Positions 55,781-64,000 of a stretch of 64,000 bases of DNA are shown here, piece after piece. The notes under the pieces are model-generated. The model did not search any database and was not told the DNA's origin. It saw only the letters and a program-made list of their open reading frames with translations. Where the stretch lies: NCBI RefSeq assembly GCF_900112005.1, contig NZ_FOKK01000012.1:1-64000 (forward strand), in the 5' to 3' direction. This DNA is from Algoriphagus aquimarinus (lineage in GTDB: Bacteria; Bacteroidota; Bacteroidia; Cytophagales; Cyclobacteriaceae). Each line of letters starts with the position of its first letter. Position 1 is the stretch's first letter. The position numbers and the translations under genes were made by a program.

Positions 55781-56410
55781 TTAATCTGGAAGGATTTTCA
55801 CTTTAACACTTTTGTAATAGATTACTGACTTAGGATCATGAGCTTGGAGAGCGATAGTGCCATGATCTGCTTTTTTAGTACCTAGACCATCTTTACGGTT
55901 TTCATCTTTAGACTGATCATATACATTGACAGTTTCTCCGTTGATTTTCACAGTGACCACATCACCTTGAACGATGATATGCTCTGTGTACCATTCTTCA
56001 TCTTTTACAAACACCTCTTTCACATCTTGAAAAGAATATACGCTACCAGTTTTTCTCCAGTCCGTATGGCTTTGATTTACTTGGATTTCATAGCCAACAC
56101 TTGGCCAGCCATCTTCTTGGTACTGAGTATGAACAAAAATCCCTGAATTAGCTCCAGGCATAGTCTTCACTTCCACTATCACTTCGAAATTATTGAAGTC
56201 ATGATTTGCTACATCTCCCATGTAAAACGCATGCCCACGCGGCCCTGCGACTTTAATCACTCCATCTTCCACTTGGAAAGATTTAGAATCTTCAGAGATT
56301 TTCCAGCCATCCAAGTTTTTACCGTTGAAGAGCTCTATCCAGTCACCATTTTGGGCTGAAACTGAAAATGTAAGTGCTAAAAAGCAGCAGAATGTTAATA
56401 GGGTTTTCAT
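55781..56410 (-). CDS. Secreted DUF1080 (3-keto-disaccharide hydrolase-like) protein
   Basis: 209 residues with a signal peptide (MKTLLTFCCFLALTFSVSAQ). The DUF1080 jelly roll follows at once: WIELFNGKNLDGWKIS, FQVEDGVIKVAG, FEVIVEVKTMPGANSGIFVHT, GYEIQVN and TIALQAHDPKSVIYYKSVKVK, with LQxHD at the C-terminus as usual. The family acts in carbohydrate breakdown (keto-sugar hydrolysis). It is the only gene between two terminators, so it is a single-gene unit. Confidence 0.92.
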   Translation of the reverse strand: MKTLLTFCCFLALTFSVSAQNGDWIELFNGKNLDGWKISEDSKSFQVEDGVIKVAGPRGHAFYMGDVANHDFNNFEVIVEVKTMPGANSGIFVHTQYQEDGWPSVGYEIQVNQSHTDWRKTGSVYSFQDVKEVFVKDEEWYTEHIIVQGDVVTVKINGETVNVYDQSKDENRKDGLGTKKADHGTIALQAHDPKSVIYYKSVKVKILPD

Positions 56411-56484
56411 AGGAGAGAGGTTTATTGAATAATAAGTTTACAAGGTAAAAGTTACTAGGTAATTGATTAAAATCAATTACCACT

Positions 56485-56520
56485 AAAAACAAAAGCTCTG
56501 AGATACGATCTCAGAGCTTT
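56485..56520 (-). terminator. Rho-independent terminator of the nqr operon
   Basis: A perfect 13-bp stem (56508-56520 with 56492-56504) around a three-base loop, then TTTTGTTTTT on the minus strand. It closes the operon after nqrE. Confidence 0.9.
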
Positions 56521-56546
56521 CAAATATATTCTTGAACTGAATGTGA

Positions 56547-57158
56547 TTACAAATCAATACCCATAAAGGACATAAATGCCATTCCCATCAAACCGGTCAA
56601 AAGCATGGTAATACCCAAGCCTTTCAAGCCATTTGGAACATGTGAATATTTCAATTTCTCACGGATAGCAGCTAAAGCTACGATAGCAAGACAAAAGCCT
56701 GTGCCTGAACCGAAGCCGTAAACAGCAGATTCAGCCAGCGTGTAATCTCTCTGAGCCATAAAAAGTGACCCACCTAGAATAGCACAGTTTACAGCGATCA
56801 AAGGGAGAAAGATACCCAACGCTCCGTAAAGTGCTGGAGCAAATTTCTCAACCACCATCTCTACCAACTGAACCATAGCAGCGATAATAGCGATGAACAT
56901 GATGAATCTCAAGAATGAAAGATCAATATCAGCCAAGCCAGCATTAACCCATGACAAAGCACCTTCTTTCAATACATATTCATTCAGCATCCAGTTTACT
57001 GGAACTGTCACAGTCAATACAAAGATTACTGCTGCACCAAGACCAATCGCTGTACTTACTTTTTTGGAAACGGCCAAGAAAGAACACATCCCAAGGAAGT
57101 AAGCGAAAATCATATTGTCGATAAAGATCGACCGAATACCTAAGTTAAATAAATCCAT
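56547..57158 (-). CDS. nqrE: Na+-translocating NADH:quinone reductase subunit E
   Basis: 203 residues from ATG 57158 ([33 protein letters not shown]). A longer start at 57212 overlaps nqrD and adds an unconserved tail. Six helices with the paired Cys segments [12 protein letters not shown] and [11 protein letters not shown], where the family holds an iron-sulfur centre near the middle of the membrane. It is homologous to NqrD and works with it in the sodium path. It is the last gene before the terminator; nqrF is not behind it. Confidence 0.95.
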   Translation of the reverse strand: MDLFNLGIRSIFIDNMIFAYFLGMCSFLAVSKKVSTAIGLGAAVIFVLTVTVPVNWMLNEYVLKEGALSWVNAGLADIDLSFLRFIMFIAIIAAMVQLVEMVVEKFAPALYGALGIFLPLIAVNCAILGGSLFMAQRDYTLAESAVYGFGSGTGFCLAIVALAAIREKLKYSHVPNGLKGLGITMLLTGLMGMAFMSFMGIDL

Positions 57159-57172
57159 TTCTTCAGTTGGTT

Positions 57173-57856
57173 TTAGTGTTCGACATAACCCGTTTTGGTA
57201 CGCTGTACCCAAATGATCAATCCGAGGATGATAAATGCACCCACAGGAGATACCATTAGGCCGTTAGTAGCCAATTTGAAATCAGGACCGAATAAGCTTG
57301 AGATAGATTCGTAAACAGGAAGTCCAAAGACGGCACCAGAACCAAGCAATTCTCTAAAGAATGCAACGGCAAGGATAATCCAAGAATAACCCAAAGCAGA
57401 TCCAAAACCATCCAACACTGAATCATACGGCTTATTACCCAAAGCAAATGCTTCAAGTCTACCCATTACGATACAGTTGGTGATAATCAATCCAACGAAT
57501 ACAGAAAGTTCTTTGTACATGTCGTAAGCAAATGCTTTCAACACTTCACTTACCAAAGTCACCAACGTAGCAACTACAGCAAGCTGTACAATAATTCTCA
57601 CACGACTAGGAATAGTATTTCTCATAAGAGAAATCACCAAGTTAGACATCACTACCACGAAAATAACCGAGATAGCCATTACCAAGGTTGGTTTCATCTG
57701 AGTCGTTACCGCCAATGCTGAACAAATACCAAGTACCTGAATGGTAATTGGGTTTTCGTCCACCAGAGGATCAGAGACTAATTTTTTTCGGCGTTTTGAG
57801 AGTAAAGCCTCAGCGGGCTTTGTCGCAATCGCTTTTTCTACAGTTTCAGCACTCAT
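57173..57856 (-). CDS. nqrD: Na+-translocating NADH:quinone reductase subunit D
   Basis: 227 residues, six helices. It opens with a basic stretch and [37 protein letters not shown], then contains [22 protein letters not shown], the conserved Cys region pairing with that of NqrE. It forms the central membrane part of the pump with NqrE. The gap to nqrE is 14 bases and to nqrC 30 bases. The N-terminus is longer by about 20 residues than many NqrD proteins. Confidence 0.95.
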   Translation of the reverse strand: MSAETVEKAIATKPAEALLSKRRKKLVSDPLVDENPITIQVLGICSALAVTTQMKPTLVMAISVIFVVVMSNLVISLMRNTIPSRVRIIVQLAVVATLVTLVSEVLKAFAYDMYKELSVFVGLIITNCIVMGRLEAFALGNKPYDSVLDGFGSALGYSWIILAVAFFRELLGSGAVFGLPVYESISSLFGPDFKLATNGLMVSPVGAFIILGLIIWVQRTKTGYVEH

Positions 57857-57886
57857 GTTTATAGAATTCTTGAGTTGATAGTTCGA

Positions 57887-58651
57887 TTAAAGTACAGCTA
57901 CAGCAGTAGATGACTTTTTATTTTCAATGTATGCCTTATAATAGCCAAGATAATTTTGGAGCATATTATTTACTCCTTTGGCAGTAATAGTAGCACCAGA
58001 CATTCCGTCGACTGAATGAGGATCATCAGAATAATCTTTGCCTTCACCCTTTTGCATCTCTATTGCTACAAGATCCCCAGATTCGTCAAAAATCGTTTTC
58101 CCTTCATATCTCGCCTGAACTCCCGGTTCGGTAATCCTAGCTCCTAGACCTGGAGTTTCACCCGCGTGAGCTAGTGTGATACCTCCTACAGTATTCATAT
58201 CTGTATCTAGAGAAATATATCCCCAAATCGCATCCCAAAGACCTGCGCCATAAAGAGGCAACACGTAATTAGCTACATCATCAGGATTTCCGTCGCTATG
58301 GAACATATAGACTGGATACAATCTTTCGTCAGCAGACTTCTTGTAATTCTTAGCAATGTCAACAGTTTCTGCAGTCACAGCTACGCCGTTTTGCTCTGTT
58401 ACTACTTTACCATTGATATCTACTACCACAGAAGCAATTCTATTGTTATAGTACTCATTAACTTCTTGAGGAGTCATAGCAGCGATCTCTTCACCAGGAA
58501 TAACTGCTCCCAAGATCTGCTTCTTGTTATCCAAGGCAATTGCCTCTTTCTGCATAGGGCCTAGCAGCTGCGAGGTACCAGAAAGAAGTAATCCCAATAC
58601 TACCGTCAAGATGACGGAGAATGTAATAATATAAGTGTTAGACTGTTGCAC
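57887..58651 (-). CDS. nqrC: Na+-translocating NADH:quinone reductase subunit C
   Basis: 254 residues. One N-terminal helix (NTYIITFSVILTVVLGLLLSGTS) anchors a periplasmic FMN domain. The covalent flavin site is in DGMSGATITAKGV near 230, where Thr carries FMN attached by ApbE. ApbE is not in the window. The middle contains GLWDAIWGYISLD and HAGETPGLGARI, typical of NqrC. Its start overlaps the end of nqrB by 14 bases, so the two are coupled. Confidence 0.96.
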   Translation of the reverse strand: MQQSNTYIITFSVILTVVLGLLLSGTSQLLGPMQKEAIALDNKKQILGAVIPGEEIAAMTPQEVNEYYNNRIASVVVDINGKVVTEQNGVAVTAETVDIAKNYKKSADERLYPVYMFHSDGNPDDVANYVLPLYGAGLWDAIWGYISLDTDMNTVGGITLAHAGETPGLGARITEPGVQARYEGKTIFDESGDLVAIEMQKGEGKDYSDDPHSVDGMSGATITAKGVNNMLQNYLGYYKAYIENKKSSTAVAVL

Positions 58652-59855
58652 GTTGTAACCTCCTTGTTTTATTTGCCTTAACTACATAATAATCGATCAA
58701 TGGAGCGAACACGTTCATAAACAGAACTGCAAGCATGATTCCCTCAGGATATGCTGGGTTGGTCACTCGTATGATCACAGTAAGGAATCCGATCAAAAGA
58801 CCATAAATCCATTTACCAGTTTCAGTTTGCGCTGCAGACACCGGATCAGTTGCCATGAAGACAATACCAAATGCCAAGCCGCCCATCACCCAGTGATACT
58901 GAGGAGGCAATGCCATGTATTCATTTACTGCAAAAAGATTCATTACAAATCCCATGATGTAAGCTCCTGCAAAACCAGAAACGATAATTTTCCAGCTAGC
59001 TACGCCAGTTCCGATCAAGATCAACGCTCCAACCAAAGCCATCAAGGTAGATGTCTCTCCGATTGAACCAGGAATCCATCCAATGAACAAGTTTGCAAAT
59101 TCATATAATCCAGATCCAAGCACTGTGTTGTGACCAGCTAAGGCATCCACGGCTGATTGGGTTCCTTCAACTCCTGCATTGTAAACTACTGAAAGCGCTG
59201 TAGCTCCAGAGAAGCCATCAACTGGCATTTTATCTCCTAAGTAAGTCCAAACCTGATCACCAGAAATCTGTGCAGGATATGCGAAATACAAGAATGCTCT
59301 AGCAGTCATAGCGACGTTAAGCACGTTCATACCAGTACCACCGAATACTTCTTTTGCGATCACTACTGCAAAAACAGTAGCCAAAGCTACTTGCCACAAT
59401 GGGGTAGTAGCAGGCACTACCAAAGGAATTAGCATCCCTGTTACCAGGAAGCCTTCGTTGATTGGGTGCTTACGAACCACTGCGAAAATTGCTTCAACAA
59501 TACCACCAGCCGTATAAGCTACCAGTACGATAGGAAGAACAAGCATAACACCTATCCATGTTTTATCACCAAAATTCTCCCAAAGACCTGCAGTACCGCC
59601 TGTCGCCAACAAATGCTGATGACCTGTGTTATAAATACCGAAAAGCAAACAAGGGATCATGGCGATTACCACCGTGATCATCATTCGCTTCAAATCAATA
59701 GCATCTTTTACCTGTGCTCCTTTGATACCTGTAGTATGCTTAGGGCTAAACATAAATGTCTCCCCTGCCTCAAACGCGTAATATAGACTTTCAAGCTTGC
59801 CACCTTTTTCGAAAAGTGGCTTCTGCTTGTCCAATAAATCTCTTAGAAACTTCAT
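58638..59855 (-). CDS. nqrB: Na+-translocating NADH:quinone reductase subunit B
   Basis: 405 residues and about ten helices. The covalent FMN threonine lies in DGFSGATALSVV near 215. HPINEGFLVTGMLIPLVVPATTP and MATDPVSAAQT are other conserved segments. NqrB binds riboflavin and FMN and takes part in ubiquinone/menaquinone reduction. It follows nqrA by five bases and overlaps nqrC by 14 bases. Confidence 0.97.
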   Translation of the reverse strand: MKFLRDLLDKQKPLFEKGGKLESLYYAFEAGETFMFSPKHTTGIKGAQVKDAIDLKRMMITVVIAMIPCLLFGIYNTGHQHLLATGGTAGLWENFGDKTWIGVMLVLPIVLVAYTAGGIVEAIFAVVRKHPINEGFLVTGMLIPLVVPATTPLWQVALATVFAVVIAKEVFGGTGMNVLNVAMTARAFLYFAYPAQISGDQVWTYLGDKMPVDGFSGATALSVVYNAGVEGTQSAVDALAGHNTVLGSGLYEFANLFIGWIPGSIGETSTLMALVGALILIGTGVASWKIIVSGFAGAYIMGFVMNLFAVNEYMALPPQYHWVMGGLAFGIVFMATDPVSAAQTETGKWIYGLLIGFLTVIIRVTNPAYPEGIMLAVLFMNVFAPLIDYYVVKANKTRRLQRATV

Positions 59856-59860
59856 ATGGA

Positions 59861-61213
59861 TTAACTGTATTGGATTAATTCAATTCCTTTTCTCACCAAC
59901 TCCTGCACAGGATGCTTCGACACATCCACAAACTCACAAAGAGCTAAATCTTCTTCCACGATCTCATAGATCCCCAATTCTTCGATTTCGTCAAAATCTT
60001 CAGCCATGATAGCTTTCAAAAGATAAACTGGAAGAATATCCATTGGAGTAACTGATTCAAAAACACCAGTTTGAACGAAAGCTCTTTCTTCTCCTCTACC
60101 GTTAGAATCCAAAACGAACTCTTTCTTTGGAGTAAGGAAGGAAAGCAAACCTAATGCTCTGTGGTAGCTCAATCTAGTGGTAGGCTTTGCCCAACCCATA
60201 AATTCATAGTAATCTCCTTCAGGGATGACCGTGATTTGATTGTGATAAAACCCCAGGAAACCTTCCAAAGAGATTTTCTCACCTGTAAGCACGTTTCCAG
60301 AAACTACTCTTACGTGACCAGAATTAAGATTCCCTTTCACAAAAGTAGAAACAGAAGCTCCACTGTAAGTCTTTACATAAGCGGCTTTGGTCAATTCAGA
60401 TCCGGTAACTGCGATAACTTTAGAAGCATCGTAAATACCTTCCAGTATGAATTTACCAATCTGAACTACTCCGGTAGGAGAAACAGTCCAAGCTATTTCG
60501 CCTTTGTTGATAGGATCTAAATGGTGTATCTGCACACCTACGTTACCCGCAGGGTGTGGACCTGAGAACTTGTTCACTTGTGCGCCTTTCAAATCTGAAA
60601 AAACCGCTGGAACAGCCTTAGAACCATCTACGTTCAAGTGAACTTTGCCACTTGTCAGTTTAGCCAAAGCCTCAATACCCGCTTGAAGATATTTCCCTTG
60701 CCCTTCCAATGCAAAAGCATAGTCAGGAGCCAAAGGATGCGTATCAAAAGCAGAAATGAAGATACTCTTTGGAGTATCTGCTGGATTTGCAACAATACCG
60801 AAAGGTCTTTGGATGATATTTGGCCAAACACCACTAGCTGCCAGTTTAGCTGCTAAAGCATCTCTATCCAGAGAAGCGATATCAACTTGACCAAACTGCT
60901 CGTGAATGATGGTCGCATCTGCCAAAATCTTGACTTCAAGCAACTTACGACGATCTCCTCTCTTTATCTCGACAACTTTGCCGGAAACAGGAGCCGCATA
61001 AATCACTTGATCCAATGCTTTATCGATCAGGATTGGAGTACCTGCCTTTACGGTATCTCCTTCATTGACAAGTACTTTAGGGCGCTGGAGCCCAATAAAG
61101 TCTGTCGGCTTAATTGCGAAGGTTTGCGCCGGGGCGAAATCAGCCAGCTCTTGCTTAGCCTTTCCCACCATATTGATGTCAAAACCTTTCTTAAGCTTCA
61201 CTATTTTAGACAT
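59861..61213 (-). CDS. nqrA: Na+-translocating NADH:quinone reductase subunit A
   Basis: 450 residues from ATG 61213 (MSKIVKLKKGFDINMVGKAKQEL); a longer frame from 61252 runs into the promoter zone. It is a soluble subunit with the RnfC-like N-terminal barrel: IGLQRPKVLVNEGDTVKAGTPILIDK is the conserved region, and FSGPHPAGNVGVQIHHLDPI the family signature. It takes part in quinone reduction by the complex. First gene of the operon, with a -7 element 36 bases upstream. Confidence 0.96.
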   Translation of the reverse strand: MSKIVKLKKGFDINMVGKAKQELADFAPAQTFAIKPTDFIGLQRPKVLVNEGDTVKAGTPILIDKALDQVIYAAPVSGKVVEIKRGDRRKLLEVKILADATIIHEQFGQVDIASLDRDALAAKLAASGVWPNIIQRPFGIVANPADTPKSIFISAFDTHPLAPDYAFALEGQGKYLQAGIEALAKLTSGKVHLNVDGSKAVPAVFSDLKGAQVNKFSGPHPAGNVGVQIHHLDPINKGEIAWTVSPTGVVQIGKFILEGIYDASKVIAVTGSELTKAAYVKTYSGASVSTFVKGNLNSGHVRVVSGNVLTGEKISLEGFLGFYHNQITVIPEGDYYEFMGWAKPTTRLSYHRALGLLSFLTPKKEFVLDSNGRGEERAFVQTGVFESVTPMDILPVYLLKAIMAEDFDEIEELGIYEIVEEDLALCEFVDVSKHPVQELVRKGIELIQYS

Positions 61214-61249
61214 ATCTGTTTTTGAACTATGAGCTTTTGAAAAACGCCC

Positions 61250-61257
61250 CAAATCTA
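61250..61257 (-). promoter_or_regulatory. Bacteroidota -7 promoter element of the nqr operon
   Basis: The minus strand reads TAGATTTG, an exact TAnnTTTG, 36 bases before the nqrA start. Confidence 0.5.
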
Positions 61258-61347
61258 ATAAATAACCTTTTTAATCTGAGCGTATATGAACTTTAATGTT
61301 TGAACTTTTGGAAGAATGGCTTCCTATGTTTTTAATACATCCTATTT

Positions 61348-62244
61348 TTAGACTGAAAGCACTCCTTCTTCGAGTGATTCCACGTATGTCTTCACTTGCT
61401 CCATCAACCACATTGGGGTAGAAGTTGCACCGCAAATCCCTACTTTTTCATCTTTTTGAAACCAATCAGTATTTATTTCTGTCTCATTTTCTATGAAGTA
61501 GCTTCTTTCATTTTGCCCAAGACAAACTTGATAAAGCGCTTTGCCATTGGAGCTCTTCTTGCCTGACACGAATAAGATCACATCATTTTCCAGAGAAAAA
61601 CGCTCCAATTGTGGTTCACGATTCGAGACCTGACGGCAAATAGAATCATTTGCGTTGAAAGTCTCCCTGCTCAGTTCTTGCTTAGCTGCTTGGATCCGCT
61701 CTTCTATTTTCTGAGAAATTGCATAAAACCCCTTAGTACTTTTCGTGGTCTGACTGAAAAGCGTTACTGGTCTGGTATAATCTATCTTATCCAAATCAGA
61801 GTCTTCCATCACCACAATAGCTTTTTCCAAAGTCTGTCCAGTCAAGCCAATTACTTCCGCATGGCCTTTTTTGCCGTAAATAACAATCTGACCCTCTTCT
61901 CGCTCCATCTTATCAAAAGCCGTCTTCACTCTATGCTGAAGCTTCAATACTACTGGACAAGAAGCGTCAATCAACTCTATATTATTTTCTATGGCAGTTC
62001 TGTAGGTCTCAGGCGGTTCTCCATGGGCACGAATCAACACCTTGCAATCACGCAATTCTGACAACTGCTCCCGATCGATCACCACCAAACCCTTTGCGCT
62101 GAGGCGAGAAACCTCCATATCATTGTGCACTATATCACCCAGGCAATACAGCTGATCGCTTTGCTCCATCTCATCCTCTGCCATTTTGATGGCAAATTCT
62201 ACTCCGAAGCAATACCCAGAGTTTTTATCAATGCTTACCTGCAT
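61348..62244 (-). CDS. ispH: 4-hydroxy-3-methylbut-2-enyl diphosphate reductase
   Basis: 298 residues from ATG 62244 (MQVSIDKNSGYCFGVEFAI). A longer frame to 62307 lies inside cmk and is rejected. The three iron-sulfur cysteines are in SGYCFGVE, DASCPVV and SICRQVSNRE, with the substrate-site VHNDMEV and AHGEPPETY loops present. It makes isopentenyl and dimethylallyl diphosphate in the last step of the MEP route, feeding the prenyl synthase at 37 kb. The first 17 bases overlap cmk, so the two are coupled. Confidence 0.96.
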   Translation of the reverse strand: MQVSIDKNSGYCFGVEFAIKMAEDEMEQSDQLYCLGDIVHNDMEVSRLSAKGLVVIDREQLSELRDCKVLIRAHGEPPETYRTAIENNIELIDASCPVVLKLQHRVKTAFDKMEREEGQIVIYGKKGHAEVIGLTGQTLEKAIVVMEDSDLDKIDYTRPVTLFSQTTKSTKGFYAISQKIEERIQAAKQELSRETFNANDSICRQVSNREPQLERFSLENDVILFVSGKKSSNGKALYQVCLGQNERSYFIENETEINTDWFQKDEKVGICGATSTPMWLMEQVKTYVESLEEGVLSV

Positions 62245-62932
62245 AGCTCTCTTGTTTATCAATGATTTGTCTTGCTGCGTGGACAATCTTTCCCACTTGC
62301 TCCGCAAAGGTAATATTACTGGTATCTACCTCCACAGCATCTGGCATTTTCTTTAGAGGACTTTCTGCACGGGAAGAATCCACTCGATCCCGCTCTGCGA
62401 GATTGGTTCTGATATCCTCCAGATCAACTAGCTCGCCTTTTTCCAAAAGCTCCTCTTGCCTTCTAACAGCTCGGGTATCCAAATCCGCAGTCATAAATAC
62501 TTTCAGATCCGCATTAGGAAAAACCACTGAACCAATATCCCTACCGTCCATGACTACTCCTTTTTTCTTTCCTAGGCGTTGCTGTTGAGCTACCAACTCT
62601 TTTCTGATACCCGCGATAGTTGCGATTTCAGATACTTTATTAGAAATACGCATGGTGCGAATTTCATTTTCCACATTCAATCCATTCAGATAAGTCTCTT
62701 GCTTGAGCGTATCTGGATTAAGGTGAAAAGAAATTTCTAGTGATTTTAGCCCCTTTTCCACATCATGTGGATTGGCTGGAGAAAGGAAGTTGTTCAAAAA
62801 GTGTAGAGTCGCCGCTCTATACATGGCTCCGGAATCGATGTAAGTATATCCCAAATCCTTTGCAACTGCTTTGGCCGTGGAACTCTTGCCACATCCCGAA
62901 TATCCATCAATGGCGATGACGATTTTATTCAT
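62228..62932 (-). CDS. cmk: Cytidylate kinase
   Basis: 234 residues. The P-loop GYSGCGKSSTAKAVA is at the N-terminus and YIDSGAMYRAATL binds CMP. The later VMDGRDIGSVVFPNADLKVFMTADLDTRAVRRQEE is the family signature. It phosphorylates CMP and dCMP. It overlaps the start of ispH by 17 bases; the pair is a common arrangement in bacteria (in some species the two are fused to ribosomal protein S1). A -7 element lies 37 bases upstream. Confidence 0.96.
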   Translation of the reverse strand: MNKIVIAIDGYSGCGKSSTAKAVAKDLGYTYIDSGAMYRAATLHFLNNFLSPANPHDVEKGLKSLEISFHLNPDTLKQETYLNGLNVENEIRTMRISNKVSEIATIAGIRKELVAQQQRLGKKKGVVMDGRDIGSVVFPNADLKVFMTADLDTRAVRRQEELLEKGELVDLEDIRTNLAERDRVDSSRAESPLKKMPDAVEVDTSNITFAEQVGKIVHAARQIIDKQESYAGKH

Positions 62933-62969
62933 TCAAAAAACCCGCTTGATTCGTTTTTTTATTACTGCG

Positions 62970-62977
62970 CAAATATA
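62970..62977 (-). promoter_or_regulatory. Bacteroidota -7 promoter element of cmk-ispH
   Basis: The minus strand reads TATATTTG, an exact TAnnTTTG, 37 bases before the cmk start codon. Confidence 0.5.
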
Positions 62978-63062
62978 GTAGTTTTAATCTAAACCTATCC
63001 CCAACACATGGAAACGAATCTCTTATACAGATTCTCTCCAATTAATTTCACCCTACATTTTT

Positions 63063-64000
63063 ATGCAGATCCAAGGTCAATTCGTAGATATCCCAAATCG
63101 TGAAATCTATGCTGTTTCTATCAATATCCTAAATGGGGAAATTGCCAAACTGACAAAAATCGAATCGGATACTTCTTTGCCCTATTTGATGCCAGGCTTT
63201 ATCGATGCGCATGTGCATGTGGAAAGCTCCATGCTTGTCCCTTCAGAATTCGCAAGACTTGCCGTAGTTCATGGTACCGTGGCAACAGTCTCCGATCCAC
63301 ACGAGATCGCCAATGTCTGCGGAATGGAAGGCGTGGAATACATGATAGAAAACGGAAAGCAGGTTCCTTTCAAGTTCTACTTCGGCGCTCCTTCTTGTGT
63401 ACCAGCCACTCCTTTCGAGACGGCAGGTGGTGAAATCAATGCTCAGGACATAGAAAACCTAATGTCTCGCCCCGAGATTCATTACTTAGCAGAAATGATG
63501 AACTGGCCCGGGACGGTAAATCGGGATGAGCTGGTGATGGAGAAAATCCGAATCTCAAAGAAATACGGCAAACCCATCGATGGACATGCGCCAGGACTAA
63601 AAGGAGAACTGGCAGAGAAATACGTCAGTGCTGGCCCAAGCACCGATCATGAGTGTTTCACGGCTGAGGAAGCCTTAGGGAAATTAAAGCTGGGAATGAA
63701 AATCGCTATCCGAGAAGGTTCGGCTGCCAAAAACTTCGAAGCACTCATCGACCTGATCGATCAATACCCTGAGATGATCATGTTTTGTTCAGATGACAAG
63801 CATCCAGATAATCTAGCTATTTCTCATATCAATGACCTGGCAGCCAGAGCAGTCGAAAAAGGAAAGGATATCTTCAATGTGCTTCAGGCGGCCTGTCTAA
63901 ATCCCATCGCTCACTATGCGATGAATGTTGGACAACTAAGAGAAGGAGACCCAGCAGACTTTATTCTTGTAAAAGACTTGAAAAATTTTCAGGTCATTAG
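63063..64000 (+). CDS. ade: Adenine deaminase, N-terminal part
   Basis: 312 complete codons lie in the window; the gene runs off the right edge. From ATG 63063 the protein begins [20 protein letters not shown], then the amidohydrolase metal motif [14 protein letters not shown] near 45, [11 protein letters not shown], the [10 protein letters not shown] segment and CSDDKHPDN, all typical of bacterial adenine deaminase. It turns adenine into hypoxanthine for purine salvage. An ATG at 63008 is out of frame. It diverges from cmk over 130 bases. Confidence 0.93.
   Translation, partial: MQIQGQFVDIPNREIYAVSINILNGEIAKLTKIESDTSLPYLMPGFIDAHVHVESSMLVPSEFARLAVVHGTVATVSDPHEIANVCGMEGVEYMIENGKQVPFKFYFGAPSCVPATPFETAGGEINAQDIENLMSRPEIHYLAEMMNWPGTVNRDELVMEKIRISKKYGKPIDGHAPGLKGELAEKYVSAGPSTDHECFTAEEALGKLKLGMKIAIREGSAAKNFEALIDLIDQYPEMIMFCSDDKHPDNLAISHINDLAARAVEKGKDIFNVLQAACLNPIAHYAMNVGQLREGDPADFILVKDLKNFQVI

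Noticed and set aside
1..64000. CRISPR arrays, insertion sequences, prophage, rRNA operon, toxin-antitoxin or defence genes
   Set aside because: No direct-repeat arrays, transposase motifs, phage genes or typical defence domains were seen on either strand.

Overview
The window is a chromosome segment of a Bacteroidota bacterium, most likely a marine or aquatic member of the Cytophagales (Cyclobacteriaceae/Algoriphagus-like). The evidence is a PorP/SprF protein beside very large secreted proteins with type B type-IX-secretion sorting tails, DUF4199, DUF1080 and DUF502 genes, a Na+-translocating NADH:quinone reductase, an ExbB/ExbD/ExbD operon, TAnnTTTG promoter elements, almost no Shine-Dalgarno sites and about 40% GC. 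I see no phage, insertion sequence, CRISPR array or rRNA operon. Most of the window is core genome.

Layout. 1-1.8 kb: a truncated ThuA-like gene diverging from a Tat-exported Gfo/Idh/MocA oxidoreductase. 2-16 kb: a surface-protein locus with porP/sprF diverging from three paralogous giant secreted proteins (1850, 1166 and 919 aa), with yaaA wedged after the first. 16-29 kb: an MFS transporter, a small lipoprotein, tRNA-Arg(ACG), an outer-membrane barrel, rpoN with a membrane phosphatase-like gene, asnS, a second MFS transporter, the NAD(P)HX repair gene with a UMF1 transporter, and the ExbB/ExbD operon. 29.5-38 kb: a two-helix membrane protein, a monofunctional aspartokinase diverging from fructose-1,6-bisphosphatase, a PQQ-type sugar dehydrogenase lipoprotein, the phospholipid-entry pair plsB-like/gpsA, DUF4199 and a polyprenyl diphosphate synthase. 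38-44 kb: the thrABC operon behind a 420-base structured leader.

44-55 kb: a META-domain lipoprotein; an SDR, NTF2-like, GreA-like operon; mscS overlapping an alkyltransferase-like gene; a replicative DNA polymerase with a fused proofreading exonuclease; thioredoxin; the selenouridine pair mnmH-selD; and a TolB-like propeller. 55-64 kb: DUF502, DUF1080, nqrABCDE (nqrF is not here), cmk-ispH and the 5' part of an adenine deaminase gene.

The most interesting signals are: (1) the three tandem secreted paralogues, which differ by whole copies of a ~250-residue module; (2) a tRNA-Arg whose nearly invariant G19-C56 tertiary pair appears to be replaced by A19-U56; (3) a DnaE polymerase with an intact N-terminal DEDDh exonuclease and a partly degraded PHP site; (4) a GC-rich foldable leader ahead of thrA; (5) an nqr operon that ends in a terminator after nqrE.
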